Below, piece by piece: positions 18,019-25,813 of a DNA stretch of 64,000 nt. How positions within the stretch are numbered: position 1 is the stretch's first letter; the number at the start of each line of letters is the position of its first letter. Source of the stretch: Arachnia propionica (lineage in GTDB: Bacteria > Actinomycetota > Actinomycetes > Propionibacteriales > Propionibacteriaceae); NCBI RefSeq assembly GCF_037055325.1, contig NZ_CP146373.1, positions 2,294,001-2,358,000 on the forward strand, written 5' to 3'. Under the pieces are notes generated by a model that saw only the letters and a program-made list of their open reading frames with translations, was not told the origin of the DNA and searched no databases. Both the position numbers and the translations under genes were made by a program.

Positions 18019-18804
18019 CTAACCGACCTTCTCGACCTGCTTGAATTCCAGGTCGACGGGGGTCTCACGGCCGAGGATCTCGACGAGAGCCCGGAACCGC
18101 TGCTGGTTGGCGCTGATCTCGGTGATCGTGGCGTGCACCCCGGTGAAGGGGCCGTCGGTCACCATCACGGAGTCGCCGACCGCGAAATCGACGATCTCCA
18201 CCTTCTTCTTCGCGCGCGCCACTGTGGCGGAGGCCTTGGAGGCCGCCTTCGCGACGACGGAAGGAGTCAGCATGCTGACCACCTCGTCCAGACTGAGCGG
18301 GATGGGGGTCTGGCCGTGACCGACGAAACCGGTCACGGAGGGGGTGTGGCGCACCGTCGCCCACGAGTCGTCGGTCAGCTCCATCCGCACCAGCACGTAG
18401 CCGGGCAACACGCAGCGGGTGACGGTCTTTCGGGTGTTGTTGCGCACTTCGACGACCTCCTCGGTGGGAACGATCGTCTCAAAGATGTAGTCCTCCATGT
18501 TCAGGGATGCGGCCCGGGAGTCGAGGTTCTGCTTGACCCGATTCTCCATACCCGAATAGGTGTGAATGACGTACCACTCGCCGAACTTGGCCTCCAGTTC
18601 CTCCCGGAGCTTCGCGACGGCCTCGGCGGTGGCGTCGTCGGTTTCAGGGTGCTCGGGTTCGTCATCCTCCGGTTCGTCGGTGAGGGCGATCTCTTCCTGG
18701 GGTTCGTTCTCCTCGTCGAGCGGGCCGAGGTCGATCTCGACCTCGTCGCTGGAGGCGGGAAGCTCCCCCAGGTCGATCTCGAAGTCGTCGGTGTTCTCAC
18801 TCAC
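18019..18804 (-). CDS. nusG: transcription termination/antitermination protein NusG
   Basis: 261 residues from a GTG preceded by GGAGGAAC. A long acidic N-terminal extension (about 85 residues, Glu/Asp-rich), common in actinobacteria, leads into the NGN domain (WYVIHTYSGMENRVKQNL) and a C-terminal KOW domain (GDSVMVTDGPFTGVHATITE). NusG links RNA polymerase to ribosomes and Rho. The start overlaps the secE stop by eight bases, so the two are translationally coupled. Confidence 0.95.
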   Translation of the reverse strand: MSENTDDFEIDLGELPASSDEVEIDLGPLDEENEPQEEIALTDEPEDDEPEHPETDDATAEAVAKLREELEAKFGEWYVIHTYSGMENRVKQNLDSRAASLNMEDYIFETIVPTEEVVEVRNNTRKTVTRCVLPGYVLVRMELTDDSWATVRHTPSVTGFVGHGQTPIPLSLDEVVSMLTPSVVAKAASKASATVARAKKKVEIVDFAVGDSVMVTDGPFTGVHATITEISANQQRFRALVEILGRETPVDLEFKQVEKVG

Positions 18805-19255
18805 TGGGGGTTCCTCCAAACAGGCTGAGCAGGGCCCAGCCGAAGCCGTTGTCGAGAAGCATGACGTAGGCAATTATGAACAACACGAACAGCAGGACCG
18901 CCGAGAACAGCACCGTGAGTTCCCCCCAGCTGGGCCACACGACCTTTTTGAGCTCAGTCGCGGACTGGCGTACGAACTGCACCGGGTTCTTCGCCCTGTA
19001 GGGATCGTGCTCGTCACGCTCGCCCTTGGTGCGTTTCTTGGTGGCCGTCGTTTTTTTCACGGGGGCCTTCGCGGTCTTGCGGGCCACCACCTTCGACGTC
19101 TTCTCGTCGGCCTTCTCGGTGTCGTCGTCCTCCGCGCCGTCCTCGGAGGCTTCCTCGTCGAACTGGTCCTCCAGATCGGCGATCACCTCGTCGTCGGCGA
19201 CGGGGTCAGCCTCGGGGATCTCGTCCCCGTCCTGCCGAGTCTTGTCGTCGCTCAC
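18797..19255 (-). CDS. secE: preprotein translocase subunit SecE
   Basis: 152 residues from a GTG. Only the last 60 or so form SecE proper: PVQFVRQSATELKKVVWPSW followed by a single membrane helix, LTVLFSAVLLFVLFIIAYVM. The N-terminal 85 residues are a charged Asp/Glu then Lys/Thr-rich tail, common in high-GC Gram-positives. It lies directly downstream of tRNA-Trp in the actinobacterial order and feeds into nusG. Confidence 0.93.
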   Translation of the reverse strand: MSDDKTRQDGDEIPEADPVADDEVIADLEDQFDEEASEDGAEDDDTEKADEKTSKVVARKTAKAPVKKTTATKKRTKGERDEHDPYRAKNPVQFVRQSATELKKVVWPSWGELTVLFSAVLLFVLFIIAYVMLLDNGFGWALLSLFGGTPSE

Positions 19256-19330
19256 GCGCGGTCCCTTTCGGTCAACAAACGAAATGCCTGCCCACCCACT
19301 GGGTGGCAGGCGTTGGAAGCATGTGCTTCG

Positions 19331-19403
<73 letters not shown>

Positions 19404-19492
19404 TCGGCGCGGTCACGCACCTTGCTGAAGGCGCGACCAACCTCGCCAAGCCCCTACCCTACCGCATCCCCGGCAAGGTCCGAAATCTCTGT

Positions 19493-20515
19493 TCAGATGC
19501 TCACGCCGACGAGGTTTACCTCGGGGGCCAGGGTGATACCGAACCGTTCCCGGACCCCGTCGCGGATCTCACGGGCAAGATCGAGGACGTCGGCGGTGGT
19601 GGCGTGCCCGCGGTTGGTGAGCGCCAGCACGTGCCGGGTGGACAACCGCGCCGGGCCGGTTCCGTGACCCGCGGGGAATCCGGCGTGCTGGATCAGCCAG
19701 GCGGCGCTGGTCTTGATCCCTCCATCTGCGGAAAAACGGGGAGCCTCCGCGGGCAGGGAGGCAGCCTGCTCCGGGGTGAGGATCGGGTTGGTGAAAAAAG
19801 ATCCTGCGGACCAGGTGTCGTGGTCGTTCTCGTCCAGAACCATGCCCTTCCTCCGTCGGATGGCGAGCACAGTCTCCCGCACATGGACTGCCGGAGCGCG
19901 CTGCCCCACCTCGACGCCGAGGGCACGGGCCAGTTCGGGGTAGCGGATGGGTTGTCCCAGGTCTCCGAGCGGCAGCTGGAAGTCAACACGCAGCACCAGG
20001 TGACGCCCCTTCTCGCGTTTGAAGCGGGAGTCGCGATAGCCGAAACCACACTCGGCAGCCGCAAAGCTGCGGATACGCCCCTCGGAGCGATCCCAGGTGC
20101 GGACCCGCTGGATGAGGGTCACCACCTCGGCCCCGTAGGCACCGACGTTCTGAATCGGGACGGCCCCCACGGACCCGGGTATCCCGGAGAGGGCCTCCAA
20201 CCCGGACCACTGCGAGGCCACGGCGCGGGCGACGAGATGGTCCCATGTCTCCCCCGCGGCGACCTCCAACTGCGCCCCGGAACAGTCCGCGGTCTCGGTG
20301 CGAACCCCTCGGGTGGCGACCTTGACCACGGTGCCGTCGAAGCCCTCGTCGGCGATCAGAACATTGGAGCCGCCGCCGAGGATCAGGACCGGTTCGCCAC
20401 GGGAGTCGCAGTCCGCGACGGTGTCGATGAGCTGCTGTTCGGTCCTCGCCTCGACGAAACGCCGCGCGGGCCCGCCGAGTCGGAAGGTGGTGTGGTTCGC
20501 GAGCGGCTCAGTCAA
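19493..20515 (-). CDS. murB: UDP-N-acetylenolpyruvoylglucosamine reductase
   Basis: Flavoenzyme that makes UDP-MurNAc for peptidoglycan. 340 residues from a TTG (MTEPLANHTTFRLGGPARRF), which has GGTGGAGG seven bases upstream and overlaps the preceding MaoC stop by eight bases. FAD-binding PVLILGGGSNVLIADEGF, then SGIPGSVGAVPIQNVGAYG, GYRDSRFK, and WSAGSFFTNPILT with the catalytic serine. The insertion pattern is that of type I MurB. No other cell-wall gene is adjacent. Confidence 0.93.
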   Translation of the reverse strand: MTEPLANHTTFRLGGPARRFVEARTEQQLIDTVADCDSRGEPVLILGGGSNVLIADEGFDGTVVKVATRGVRTETADCSGAQLEVAAGETWDHLVARAVASQWSGLEALSGIPGSVGAVPIQNVGAYGAEVVTLIQRVRTWDRSEGRIRSFAAAECGFGYRDSRFKREKGRHLVLRVDFQLPLGDLGQPIRYPELARALGVEVGQRAPAVHVRETVLAIRRRKGMVLDENDHDTWSAGSFFTNPILTPEQAASLPAEAPRFSADGGIKTSAAWLIQHAGFPAGHGTGPARLSTRHVLALTNRGHATTADVLDLAREIRDGVRERFGITLAPEVNLVGVSI

Positions 20516-20921
20516 TGCGGACCTCCACCTTCGCGGCCCCCAGCACCGCGTCGTCACCGCAGGTCGCGGTCAGGTTGACGGTGGCCACCCCGTCGGCGAC
20601 GGCGGCGACGGTCCCGGTGAAACGCACCAGCGTGCCCTCGTCGGTGTCAGGAACCACCACAGGACGGGTGAACCTCACGCAGTAGCGCCCGACGCGGGCC
20701 GGATCGCCGATCCAACGGGTGACCAAGCCGAGCCCGGCACCCATCGTCCACATGCCGTGGGCAAGCACCCCGGGCAGGCCGATGGCGCGGGCGTGGCGGT
20801 CGGAGAAGTGAATCTCGTTGAAATCCGTGGAGGCACCGGCGTAGCGCACCACCACCGACCTGGTGACCCGGATCTCCAAGGCCGGGAGTTCCTGCCCCAC
20901 CTGGATCTCGCGCTCAGTCAT
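20508..20921 (-). CDS. MaoC-like hydratase, HadB type
   Basis: 137 residues, single hot-dog domain with the catalytic hydratase motif TDFNEIHFSDRHARAIGLPG (Asp and His) and LAHGMWTMGAGL. In mycobacteria the orthologous gene in the same place (rpmG-hadA-hadB-tRNA-secE) encodes part of the FAS-II 3-hydroxyacyl-ACP dehydratase. This organism is unlikely to make mycolic acids, so the substrate here is open. It overlaps the upstream gene by eight bases. Confidence 0.85.
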   Translation of the reverse strand: MTEREIQVGQELPALEIRVTRSVVVRYAGASTDFNEIHFSDRHARAIGLPGVLAHGMWTMGAGLGLVTRWIGDPARVGRYCVRFTRPVVVPDTDEGTLVRFTGTVAAVADGVATVNLTATCGDDAVLGAAKVEVRID

Positions 20922-21342
20922 GGGGGGCCTCCTCGCGGGTGTGCATCAGGGTGGAACGGGCGTCGCAGACCGCCTCGTCGTCGACGGTCAACGCCACCAG
21001 GATCGTGACCATGTCCAGGTTGCCGCGGTTGCGGACCCGTTCGATGGTGAGCCGGGCCACCACGTCGTCGCCCTCACGCAGGGGACGGTGGAAGTCGAAG
21101 GTCTGGTCGGCGTGGACGGTGCGGTGCAGGGCCAAGCCCAGCTCCTCGTCATCGAAGAGAGCGCCCCAGGCCTGGGCTGCGATGACGGCCGCGAAGGTCG
21201 GTGGAGCGATGGGATGGTCACCGAAGTAGGCGGGGTTCTCGTCCTGGATGGCGCGTGCGAACTCTGCGATCTTTGCGCGGCTGACGCAGTAGGCGGGGGC
21301 CGGAGCATAGGTCCGGCCCGCGTGCTCGGCGGAAATCGGCAT
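20914..21342 (-). CDS. MaoC-like protein, HadA/C type (non-catalytic partner)
   Basis: 142 residues, hot-dog fold: YAPAPAYCVSRAKIAEFARA, HPIAPPTFAAVIAAQ and DQTFDFHRPLREGDDVVARL. The catalytic Asp-His motif is not evident, as in HadA/HadC, which form a heterodimer with HadB. Directly downstream of rpmG and overlapping the HadB-type gene, so they should act together. Confidence 0.85.
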   Translation of the reverse strand: MPISAEHAGRTYAPAPAYCVSRAKIAEFARAIQDENPAYFGDHPIAPPTFAAVIAAQAWGALFDDEELGLALHRTVHADQTFDFHRPLREGDDVVARLTIERVRNRGNLDMVTILVALTVDDEAVCDARSTLMHTREEAPHD

Positions 21343-21412
21343 GGGGGAAGGCTACCGGGAAAACAGCGAGGGCCGCCCCTTGCGGAAGCGGCCCTCGTCG
21401 AAAGGGTGCGGC

Positions 21413-21583
21413 TCAGCGGGTCTCGCGGTGCGCACGATGGGTGCGACAGCGCGGGCAGTACTTCTTGAGCTCGATCCGGTCGGGATCGTTGCGACGGTTC
21501 TTCTTGGTGATGTAGTTGCGCTCCTTGCACTCGGTGCAGGCAAGCGTGATCTTCGGACGAACGTCCTGCCCCTTCTTGGCCAT
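21413..21583 (-). CDS. rpmG: 50S ribosomal protein L33, zinc-binding (C-plus) form
   Basis: 56 residues with two CxxC pairs, CTECKERN and CPRCRTH, coordinating zinc. This is the housekeeping form, in contrast to the cysteine-free paralogue at 14868. The ATG of [13 protein letters not shown] is used; the frame continues upstream through the tRNA-Met region and is not coding there. First protein gene after two tRNAs and upstream of the MaoC pair. Confidence 0.95.
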   Translation of the reverse strand: MAKKGQDVRPKITLACTECKERNYITKKNRRNDPDRIELKKYCPRCRTHRAHRETR

Positions 21584-21637
21584 GATCAGTTTCCCTCGGT
21601 GTAGTGGCGCGGATGCGCGCTGGCTTCGGTTGTGTGG

Positions 21638-21710
21638 TGACGAGGGCGGGACTTGAACCCGCGACACAGCGATTATGAGCCGCTTGCTCTACCGACTGAG
21701 CTACCCCGTC
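21638..21710 (-). tRNA. tRNA-Met (CAT)
   Basis: 73 bases: acceptor GACGGGG/CCTCGTC with one wobble, D arm AGCTCAGTCGGTAGAGC, anticodon loop CTCATAA giving CAT, T arm GCGGGTTCAAGTCCCGC. A regular 1-72 pair suggests elongator rather than initiator Met. Confidence 0.95.
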
Positions 21711-21744
21711 GACATTCCCACCCGGGGCTTCCGGGCAAGAACAG

Positions 21745-21817
21745 AGCCCCCATGCGGAATCGAACCGCAGACCTTCTCCTTACCATGGAGACGCTCTGCC
21801 TACTGAGCTATAGGGGC
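21745..21817 (-). tRNA. tRNA-Thr (GGT)
   Basis: 73 bases: acceptor GCCCCTA/TGGGGGC, D arm AGCTCAGTAGGCAGAGC, anticodon stem TCTCC/GGAGA with loop ATGGTAA giving GGT, T arm TGCGGTTCGATTCCGCA. 34 bases upstream of tRNA-Met and likely co-transcribed with it and rpmG. Confidence 0.96.
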
Positions 21818-21882
21818 CAGCCGTCGGCAAACTCTACACGGCCCTTCGCGAGAAGCACAAGTCGACAGCTGAGGCCCACCTA

Positions 21883-22099
21883 TCAGGACGACACCCTCCG
21901 TCCGGCACCGCTTCGTCCGGCCCACGAACCGCTCAGCAGCAGGGCTGCGAGAAGACCAAAGAGCACCACCGCAGGCCATCCGATCAGGCCCGCCGGTCGC
22001 GGCCACGACACCGTCTAGGAGCAGGGCCGCCCCGAAACTCACCAGTAGGAACACGTCGACCGCCCGCACGTGAACACCCTGCCGCCCAGTAGCGGTCAT
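21883..22099 (-). pseudogene. possible small two-helix membrane protein, frameshifted
   Basis: An ATG overlaps the stop of the upstream HTH gene (TAATG). Its first frame encodes a hydrophobic helix (VFLLVSFGAALLLDGVVAA). After about residue 33 hydrophobicity continues only in the +1 frame (LIGWPAVVLFGLLAALLLSG), ending at the TGA at 21883. One indel near 22000 would join two membrane helices of a protein of about 70 residues. It could be a decayed gene, a sequencing error or chance. Confidence 0.35.
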
Positions 22100-22761
22100 T
22101 ACTGTTGCTCCCCCGCGAGCATCTGACCCGAGGGCAGGAACCACAGGCCAACCATGTCGCCGTCGCGGTTGTAACTGACGCGGGCCACAAGTTCGGCGGC
22201 CTCCATGTGAAGGGGCTCCTCCACCACGACAACCCCACCCGACAGAGCCAGGGGGGTCGGGGTGCCGCGCCGTTCGAGCTCCCCGCCCAGCGCAATCACC
22301 TGCGCCCAGGCGTCTGCTAGCCGCTCGGCGTCGAGCTGCCATCCGGCACGCGGGCCGGCCAATTCTTCTGCTTTTTGCCATTCGTGCTTCTCGATGGCGT
22401 CGAGAAATACCTCCGCCTTCTCGACGGCGGCACGGAGTTCGGAATCGGTGGGTTTCTTCATGGGTTTTCCTGTTCTCGGGTCGGTCGGGTTTCCGAAGCG
22501 CTGAAAGGCCGCCTGGCGGCTGGTTCCCAGGGCATCGCCAATGGCCTGCCAGGTGACCCCCCTCCCCCGGGCCGCGGCGACTAGCCGGACCAGGACCTCG
22601 TCAGTCAGCATCTGGAGCGAGCGCACAGCAGCCAAGGAGTGGGTCATGTCACCCCCGGGAACGTCCGGATCATCGGCGGTGGCAAGTTCTGCCGCCACCA
22701 GGGAGCTGATCTTCCGAAGACGCCCCACGAGTTCTTCGACAGCCACATCGTTGATCGACAT
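22099..22761 (-). CDS. HTH-containing protein with a C-terminal DUF3887-like region
   Basis: 220 residues. A helix-turn-helix lies at about residues 68-90 (GVTWQAIGDALGTSRQAAFQ), followed by RFGNPTDPRTGKPM. The C-terminal 110 residues (AVEKAEVFLDAIEKHEWQKA ... VARVSYNRDGDMVGLWFLPS) look like the DUF3887 accumulation domain. It is probably a DNA-binding regulator that senses something through the C-terminal domain; no target is known. It starts close to a GATCTTAC-like AT-rich stretch at 22760-22810 that probably holds its promoter. Confidence 0.6.
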   Translation of the reverse strand: MSINDVAVEELVGRLRKISSLVAAELATADDPDVPGGDMTHSLAAVRSLQMLTDEVLVRLVAAARGRGVTWQAIGDALGTSRQAAFQRFGNPTDPRTGKPMKKPTDSELRAAVEKAEVFLDAIEKHEWQKAEELAGPRAGWQLDAERLADAWAQVIALGGELERRGTPTPLALSGGVVVVEEPLHMEAAELVARVSYNRDGDMVGLWFLPSGQMLAGEQQ

Positions 22762-22922
22762 GCGTAAAGGTTAGGTTTACGCCACTTTCCTTGTCAAGTT
22801 TCTATTGACAAATCTGGGGGGAGGTTGGCCTACCGAACTCGCGACTCTCAGTGCCCGGTGCACAGGCCGAGCAGGGCCTCGAAATGAGCGGCAATCGATA
22901 TTCGCGCAGGTAGATTGACCCC

Positions 22923-23618
22923 ATGACCTCCGTACAGCTCGTCGACGAGATCCGCGGCGCGCTCGCCGCTGCCGGCGACCCCGAGAAGGCTGTCCGGGAG
23001 CAGGCCTACATGAAGTCGACGCTGCCCTTTCACGGGGTACGGCTACCAGAGGTACGACGCATCACCAAGAGTCTGCTGAAGAAACATCCCCTGACTGGCC
23101 GCGATCAGTGGGAACGGACCATCCAGAAGCTGTGGGACGAGGTCACCCACCGGGAGCAATGGTACGCAGCACTGGAGATCGCGGGATACCGCGATGCCCG
23201 CGACTGGCAGGACCTTGAGGCCCTCGAGCTGTACCGCTACCTCGCCACAACCGGGGCGTGGTGGGATGTCGTCGACGAGATCGCCTCTCCCCTGGTGGAG
23301 AACGTGGTCGCGACCATCCCCGAGGCGCGGGCCGTGGTGTGGACCTGGGCCACGGGAGACGATCTGTGGTTGCGTCGCATCTCCATCATCTGCCAACTGC
23401 AACGCAAGACCTCCACCGACCTGGAACTACTCAGCCACTCCATCGACTCCAACCTGGAAGGGTCGCGACACGGCTCCGAGTTCTTCATCCGCAAGGCCAT
23501 CGGTTGGGCGCTGCGGCAACACGCCCGCATCGATCCGGACTGGGTGAAGGCCTTCGTGGAGACGCGCGCATCACGGCTGAGCGGACTGAGCCGCCGGGAA
23601 GCCCTCAAACACCTGTGA
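22923..23618 (+). CDS. DNA alkylation repair protein, AlkD family
   Basis: 231 residues built of HEAT-like helical repeats. Recognised by YMKSTLPFHGVRLPEVRRI, the WYAALEIAGYRD segment, WWDVVDEIASPLV (Trp/Asp of the AlkD active site) and FFIRKAIGWALRQHARIDPD. AlkD-type glycosylases excise N3- and N7-alkylated purines without base flipping. There is no clear ribosome site before the ATG at 22923, so the message may be near leaderless. The following 238 bases up to 23856 hold no gene I can support. Confidence 0.9.
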   Translation: MTSVQLVDEIRGALAAAGDPEKAVREQAYMKSTLPFHGVRLPEVRRITKSLLKKHPLTGRDQWERTIQKLWDEVTHREQWYAALEIAGYRDARDWQDLEALELYRYLATTGAWWDVVDEIASPLVENVVATIPEARAVVWTWATGDDLWLRRISIICQLQRKTSTDLELLSHSIDSNLEGSRHGSEFFIRKAIGWALRQHARIDPDWVKAFVETRASRLSGLSRREALKHL

Positions 23619-23856
23619 CCACTACCGCCCGGACGGAATGACGACGGATCAGGTCGCCGGGGAGTTCGGCATCACCCGGCGCGATGTCGTTGTGGAAATT
23701 CTGCTTCACCATCTCCAGGAGGTCGTCCACAACACCTTGCTGCTGGCTGGCAGGTACAACCGCGTTGGTCGCCGTCCTGGCACTGGCCGGGGCGGCAGGC
23801 CCATCCACTAGGTGAGCTGACCGGATCCGACGGGTGAGGTCGTAGAATCCTTGCGC

Positions 23857-24531
23857 ATGATGACGCAGCAGGTTCTTCCGTCCGGCCAGGAACCGGGTAC
23901 CGGTAATGAACCGCTGCCGGCAGTGCATACGATCAAGCGCCGGTCCCGTACGGGTCTGGGATTCCTCGTTGCTGTTGTCATCATCGGGATCATCAGTCTG
24001 CTCGGTGGCTGGGACATCATCATGGCCGAACGTGACGAATCACTCGTCTCCGTGTCTCCTGGCGAAGTGGCGCACGCAGACCCCTTCGATGTGACATTCC
24101 TCAGGGCCTTCCACGCCACCGATCTGGAACCCATGATCCGCCCCAAGAACGGAAAACGCCTGCTACTCATCTCCCTGGATGTGGTCAACACCGACAAAAC
24201 CATGGTGAGCTCGACGCTGCTCGCCCGCGCGCTGGTTCCGGATCTCCCCCTGGCCACGACGAATAACGAACCTGACGGCCAGGCTGAGCCGGCCGATTTC
24301 TACCGGATTCAGGACCACCAGGAGCAGGGGAGTTTCCAACCCGGCCTTCCTCAACGCATCCTCGCCGCCTGGTGGCAGGACGAAACAACCCCCCTGCCCA
24401 CCGAGGTCACTGTGACCCTGTCCGGACACACCCACCAGGAGAGCAGCGTCATGGAAGGCCTGATGTTGTGGTCTGACCGGGAGGAAAAGGTCTCCGTCAC
24501 CCTTCCCGTGGAGGAGCTGAAGAAGGGATGA
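23857..24531 (+). CDS. unrecognised single-pass membrane protein, gene 1 of 3
   Basis: 224 residues, not recognised. A short cytoplasmic tail (residues 1-23, basic KRRSRTG) is followed by one membrane helix (GLGFLVAVVIIGIISLLGGW) and an extracytoplasmic domain of about 170 residues with beta-rich character: KRLLLISLDVVNTDKTMVSS and VTVTLSGHTHQESSVMEGL. It has no cysteines in the outer domain. The pattern (hydrophobic strand, VxNTxK) recalls DUF4352-like immunoglobulin folds, but that is only a resemblance. Start: the first of two adjacent ATGs; a TTG two codons earlier is less likely. It overlaps the next gene by ATGA. Confidence 0.75.
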   Translation: MMTQQVLPSGQEPGTGNEPLPAVHTIKRRSRTGLGFLVAVVIIGIISLLGGWDIIMAERDESLVSVSPGEVAHADPFDVTFLRAFHATDLEPMIRPKNGKRLLLISLDVVNTDKTMVSSTLLARALVPDLPLATTNNEPDGQAEPADFYRIQDHQEQGSFQPGLPQRILAAWWQDETTPLPTEVTVTLSGHTHQESSVMEGLMLWSDREEKVSVTLPVEELKKG

Positions 24532-25190
24532 CCACCATCAACCGAGAAGTTCCCGGGCCGCCCCGGAGAATGTATCCGGACCCGGATCAGGAATTCCCGT
24601 CCCGTCGGCGCCGGTTGTCGCGCTGGCTGACGATCCCGGCCCTGGTCGCGGCCCTGCTGTTCGGGTCATGGGCCGTAAGCCACCTCCCCACCAGCAGCTC
24701 CGTCACCAATGACCAGTTCCTTCGCGCGGGCACGGTGGGCCAGCCCGTGGACCTGCGCACGGGATCGGTGAAGGTGACCGGAGTCCGCTCCGCGGCAGAG
24801 ATCCAGTCCGGGAATCAGGTGGCCACAACCCCCGGGATCTGGCTGGTCGTCGATGTGGACTTCACGCCGAGGAACGAGCCCCGCAATCTCCTGCCACCTC
24901 AGTTGTCGGACTCGATGGACCGTTCTTTCGGCGATTCCCAGGCCATCAACGTGCCGCCCTGCAGCTCGGGGCAGCCCGGCATGGTCTTGGGCTGCACCTT
25001 TGCACTCGAACTACCGACGGATGCTCTGACGGGCGCCACCCTTCTCCTGCACTCGGAGGGCAGCCTCTACGCAGTTCCCTTCGACGTGGCGAGCATAGAT
25101 CTGGGCATTGACGATTCCCGGGCGGAACAGCTCGCAGCAGAAACCGGACGTGTCGTCCTGAAGGAGCCACAAGTGAAGGGCAAGGCGTGA
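24528..25190 (+). CDS. unrecognised single-pass membrane protein, gene 2 of 3
   Basis: 220 residues. A basic cytoplasmic tail rich in Arg/Pro is followed by a membrane helix at about residues 35-52 (IPALVAALLFGSWAVSHL) and an outer domain containing VDLRTGSVKVTGVRSAAEIQ and IWLVVDVDFTPRNEPRNLLP. A cysteine pair (PPCSSGQPGMVLGC) probably forms a disulphide. The topology and strand pattern match genes 1 and 3, so the three look like distant paralogues. Coupled to its neighbours by ATGA and GTGA overlaps. No function proposed. Confidence 0.75.
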   Translation: MTTINREVPGPPRRMYPDPDQEFPSRRRRLSRWLTIPALVAALLFGSWAVSHLPTSSSVTNDQFLRAGTVGQPVDLRTGSVKVTGVRSAAEIQSGNQVATTPGIWLVVDVDFTPRNEPRNLLPPQLSDSMDRSFGDSQAINVPPCSSGQPGMVLGCTFALELPTDALTGATLLLHSEGSLYAVPFDVASIDLGIDDSRAEQLAAETGRVVLKEPQVKGKA

Positions 25191-25813
25191 GATCCCCGTG
25201 GTGGGCCCGCAACCGCGGATGGGTGTTTGCCCTGCTTCCGCTGTTGGTGTGTGCAACACTGGCCTGCTCCCAGCGCCTCGTGAATCTCTACCTACCTTGG
25301 GAGGAGAACGGTCGCCGCATCAGCGGACATGACAGGAGGGGGGAACTGCACCAGAGGTTCGTCGTGGAAGACACCAAGAAACAGACGAGAACAATGTCCG
25401 AGATCACGGTCGCGGTGCAGGTGACGGATGTCCAGGTTGTCGAGAACGAGAACGGCGAAATCACGGCGGCGGAAGGAGCGCAGCTGTGGCAGGTGGATCT
25501 TGAGTTCACCGCGGAACCGGATCAGATCCTGACGTACTGCAACATCCAGTTGGAGGCCGACGGGGTGCGGTACGGCGGCAAGGAGGCCAAGGTCCACAGC
25601 TCCCCGTACGGCTCCATAGTGCCGCCCACCTGCGTGCCCAAGGAAACTCCCGGTCCGTCGTTCAAACTTTTCACCTCGGAGGTCACCGAGACCACACCGC
25701 CTCGCCCGAGAACATGGTCCAGGAGCCTGACCTTCGCCCTGCCCACAGGCGTCACGCCACAGGCACTACGCCTGTGGTGGCATCACCCGGAATACCTATA
25801 CATCCCCTTGTAA
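25187..25813 (+). CDS. unrecognised exported or membrane-anchored protein, gene 3 of 3
   Basis: 208 residues from a GTG overlapping the previous stop. N-terminus MRSPWWARNRGWVFALLPLL then VCATLACSQR: a signal or anchor helix, with a cysteine in a poor lipobox context, so lipoprotein status is uncertain. The outer domain has TVAVQVTDVQVVENENGEIT and AQLWQVDLEFTAEPDQ, plus two cysteines. Its last 18 bases overlap the end of the convergent membrane protein gene at 25796. Same general design as genes 1 and 2. Confidence 0.7.
   Translation: MRSPWWARNRGWVFALLPLLVCATLACSQRLVNLYLPWEENGRRISGHDRRGELHQRFVVEDTKKQTRTMSEITVAVQVTDVQVVENENGEITAAEGAQLWQVDLEFTAEPDQILTYCNIQLEADGVRYGGKEAKVHSSPYGSIVPPTCVPKETPGPSFKLFTSEVTETTPPRPRTWSRSLTFALPTGVTPQALRLWWHHPEYLYIPL

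Noticed and set aside
23605-23928. Minus-strand ORF of 107 residues between alkD and the membrane-protein trio
   Set aside because: The end (LLEMVKQNFHNDIAPGDAEL) looks faintly protein-like, but it covers the promoter region of the next operon and no start with a ribosome site was found. Could be a gene relic.
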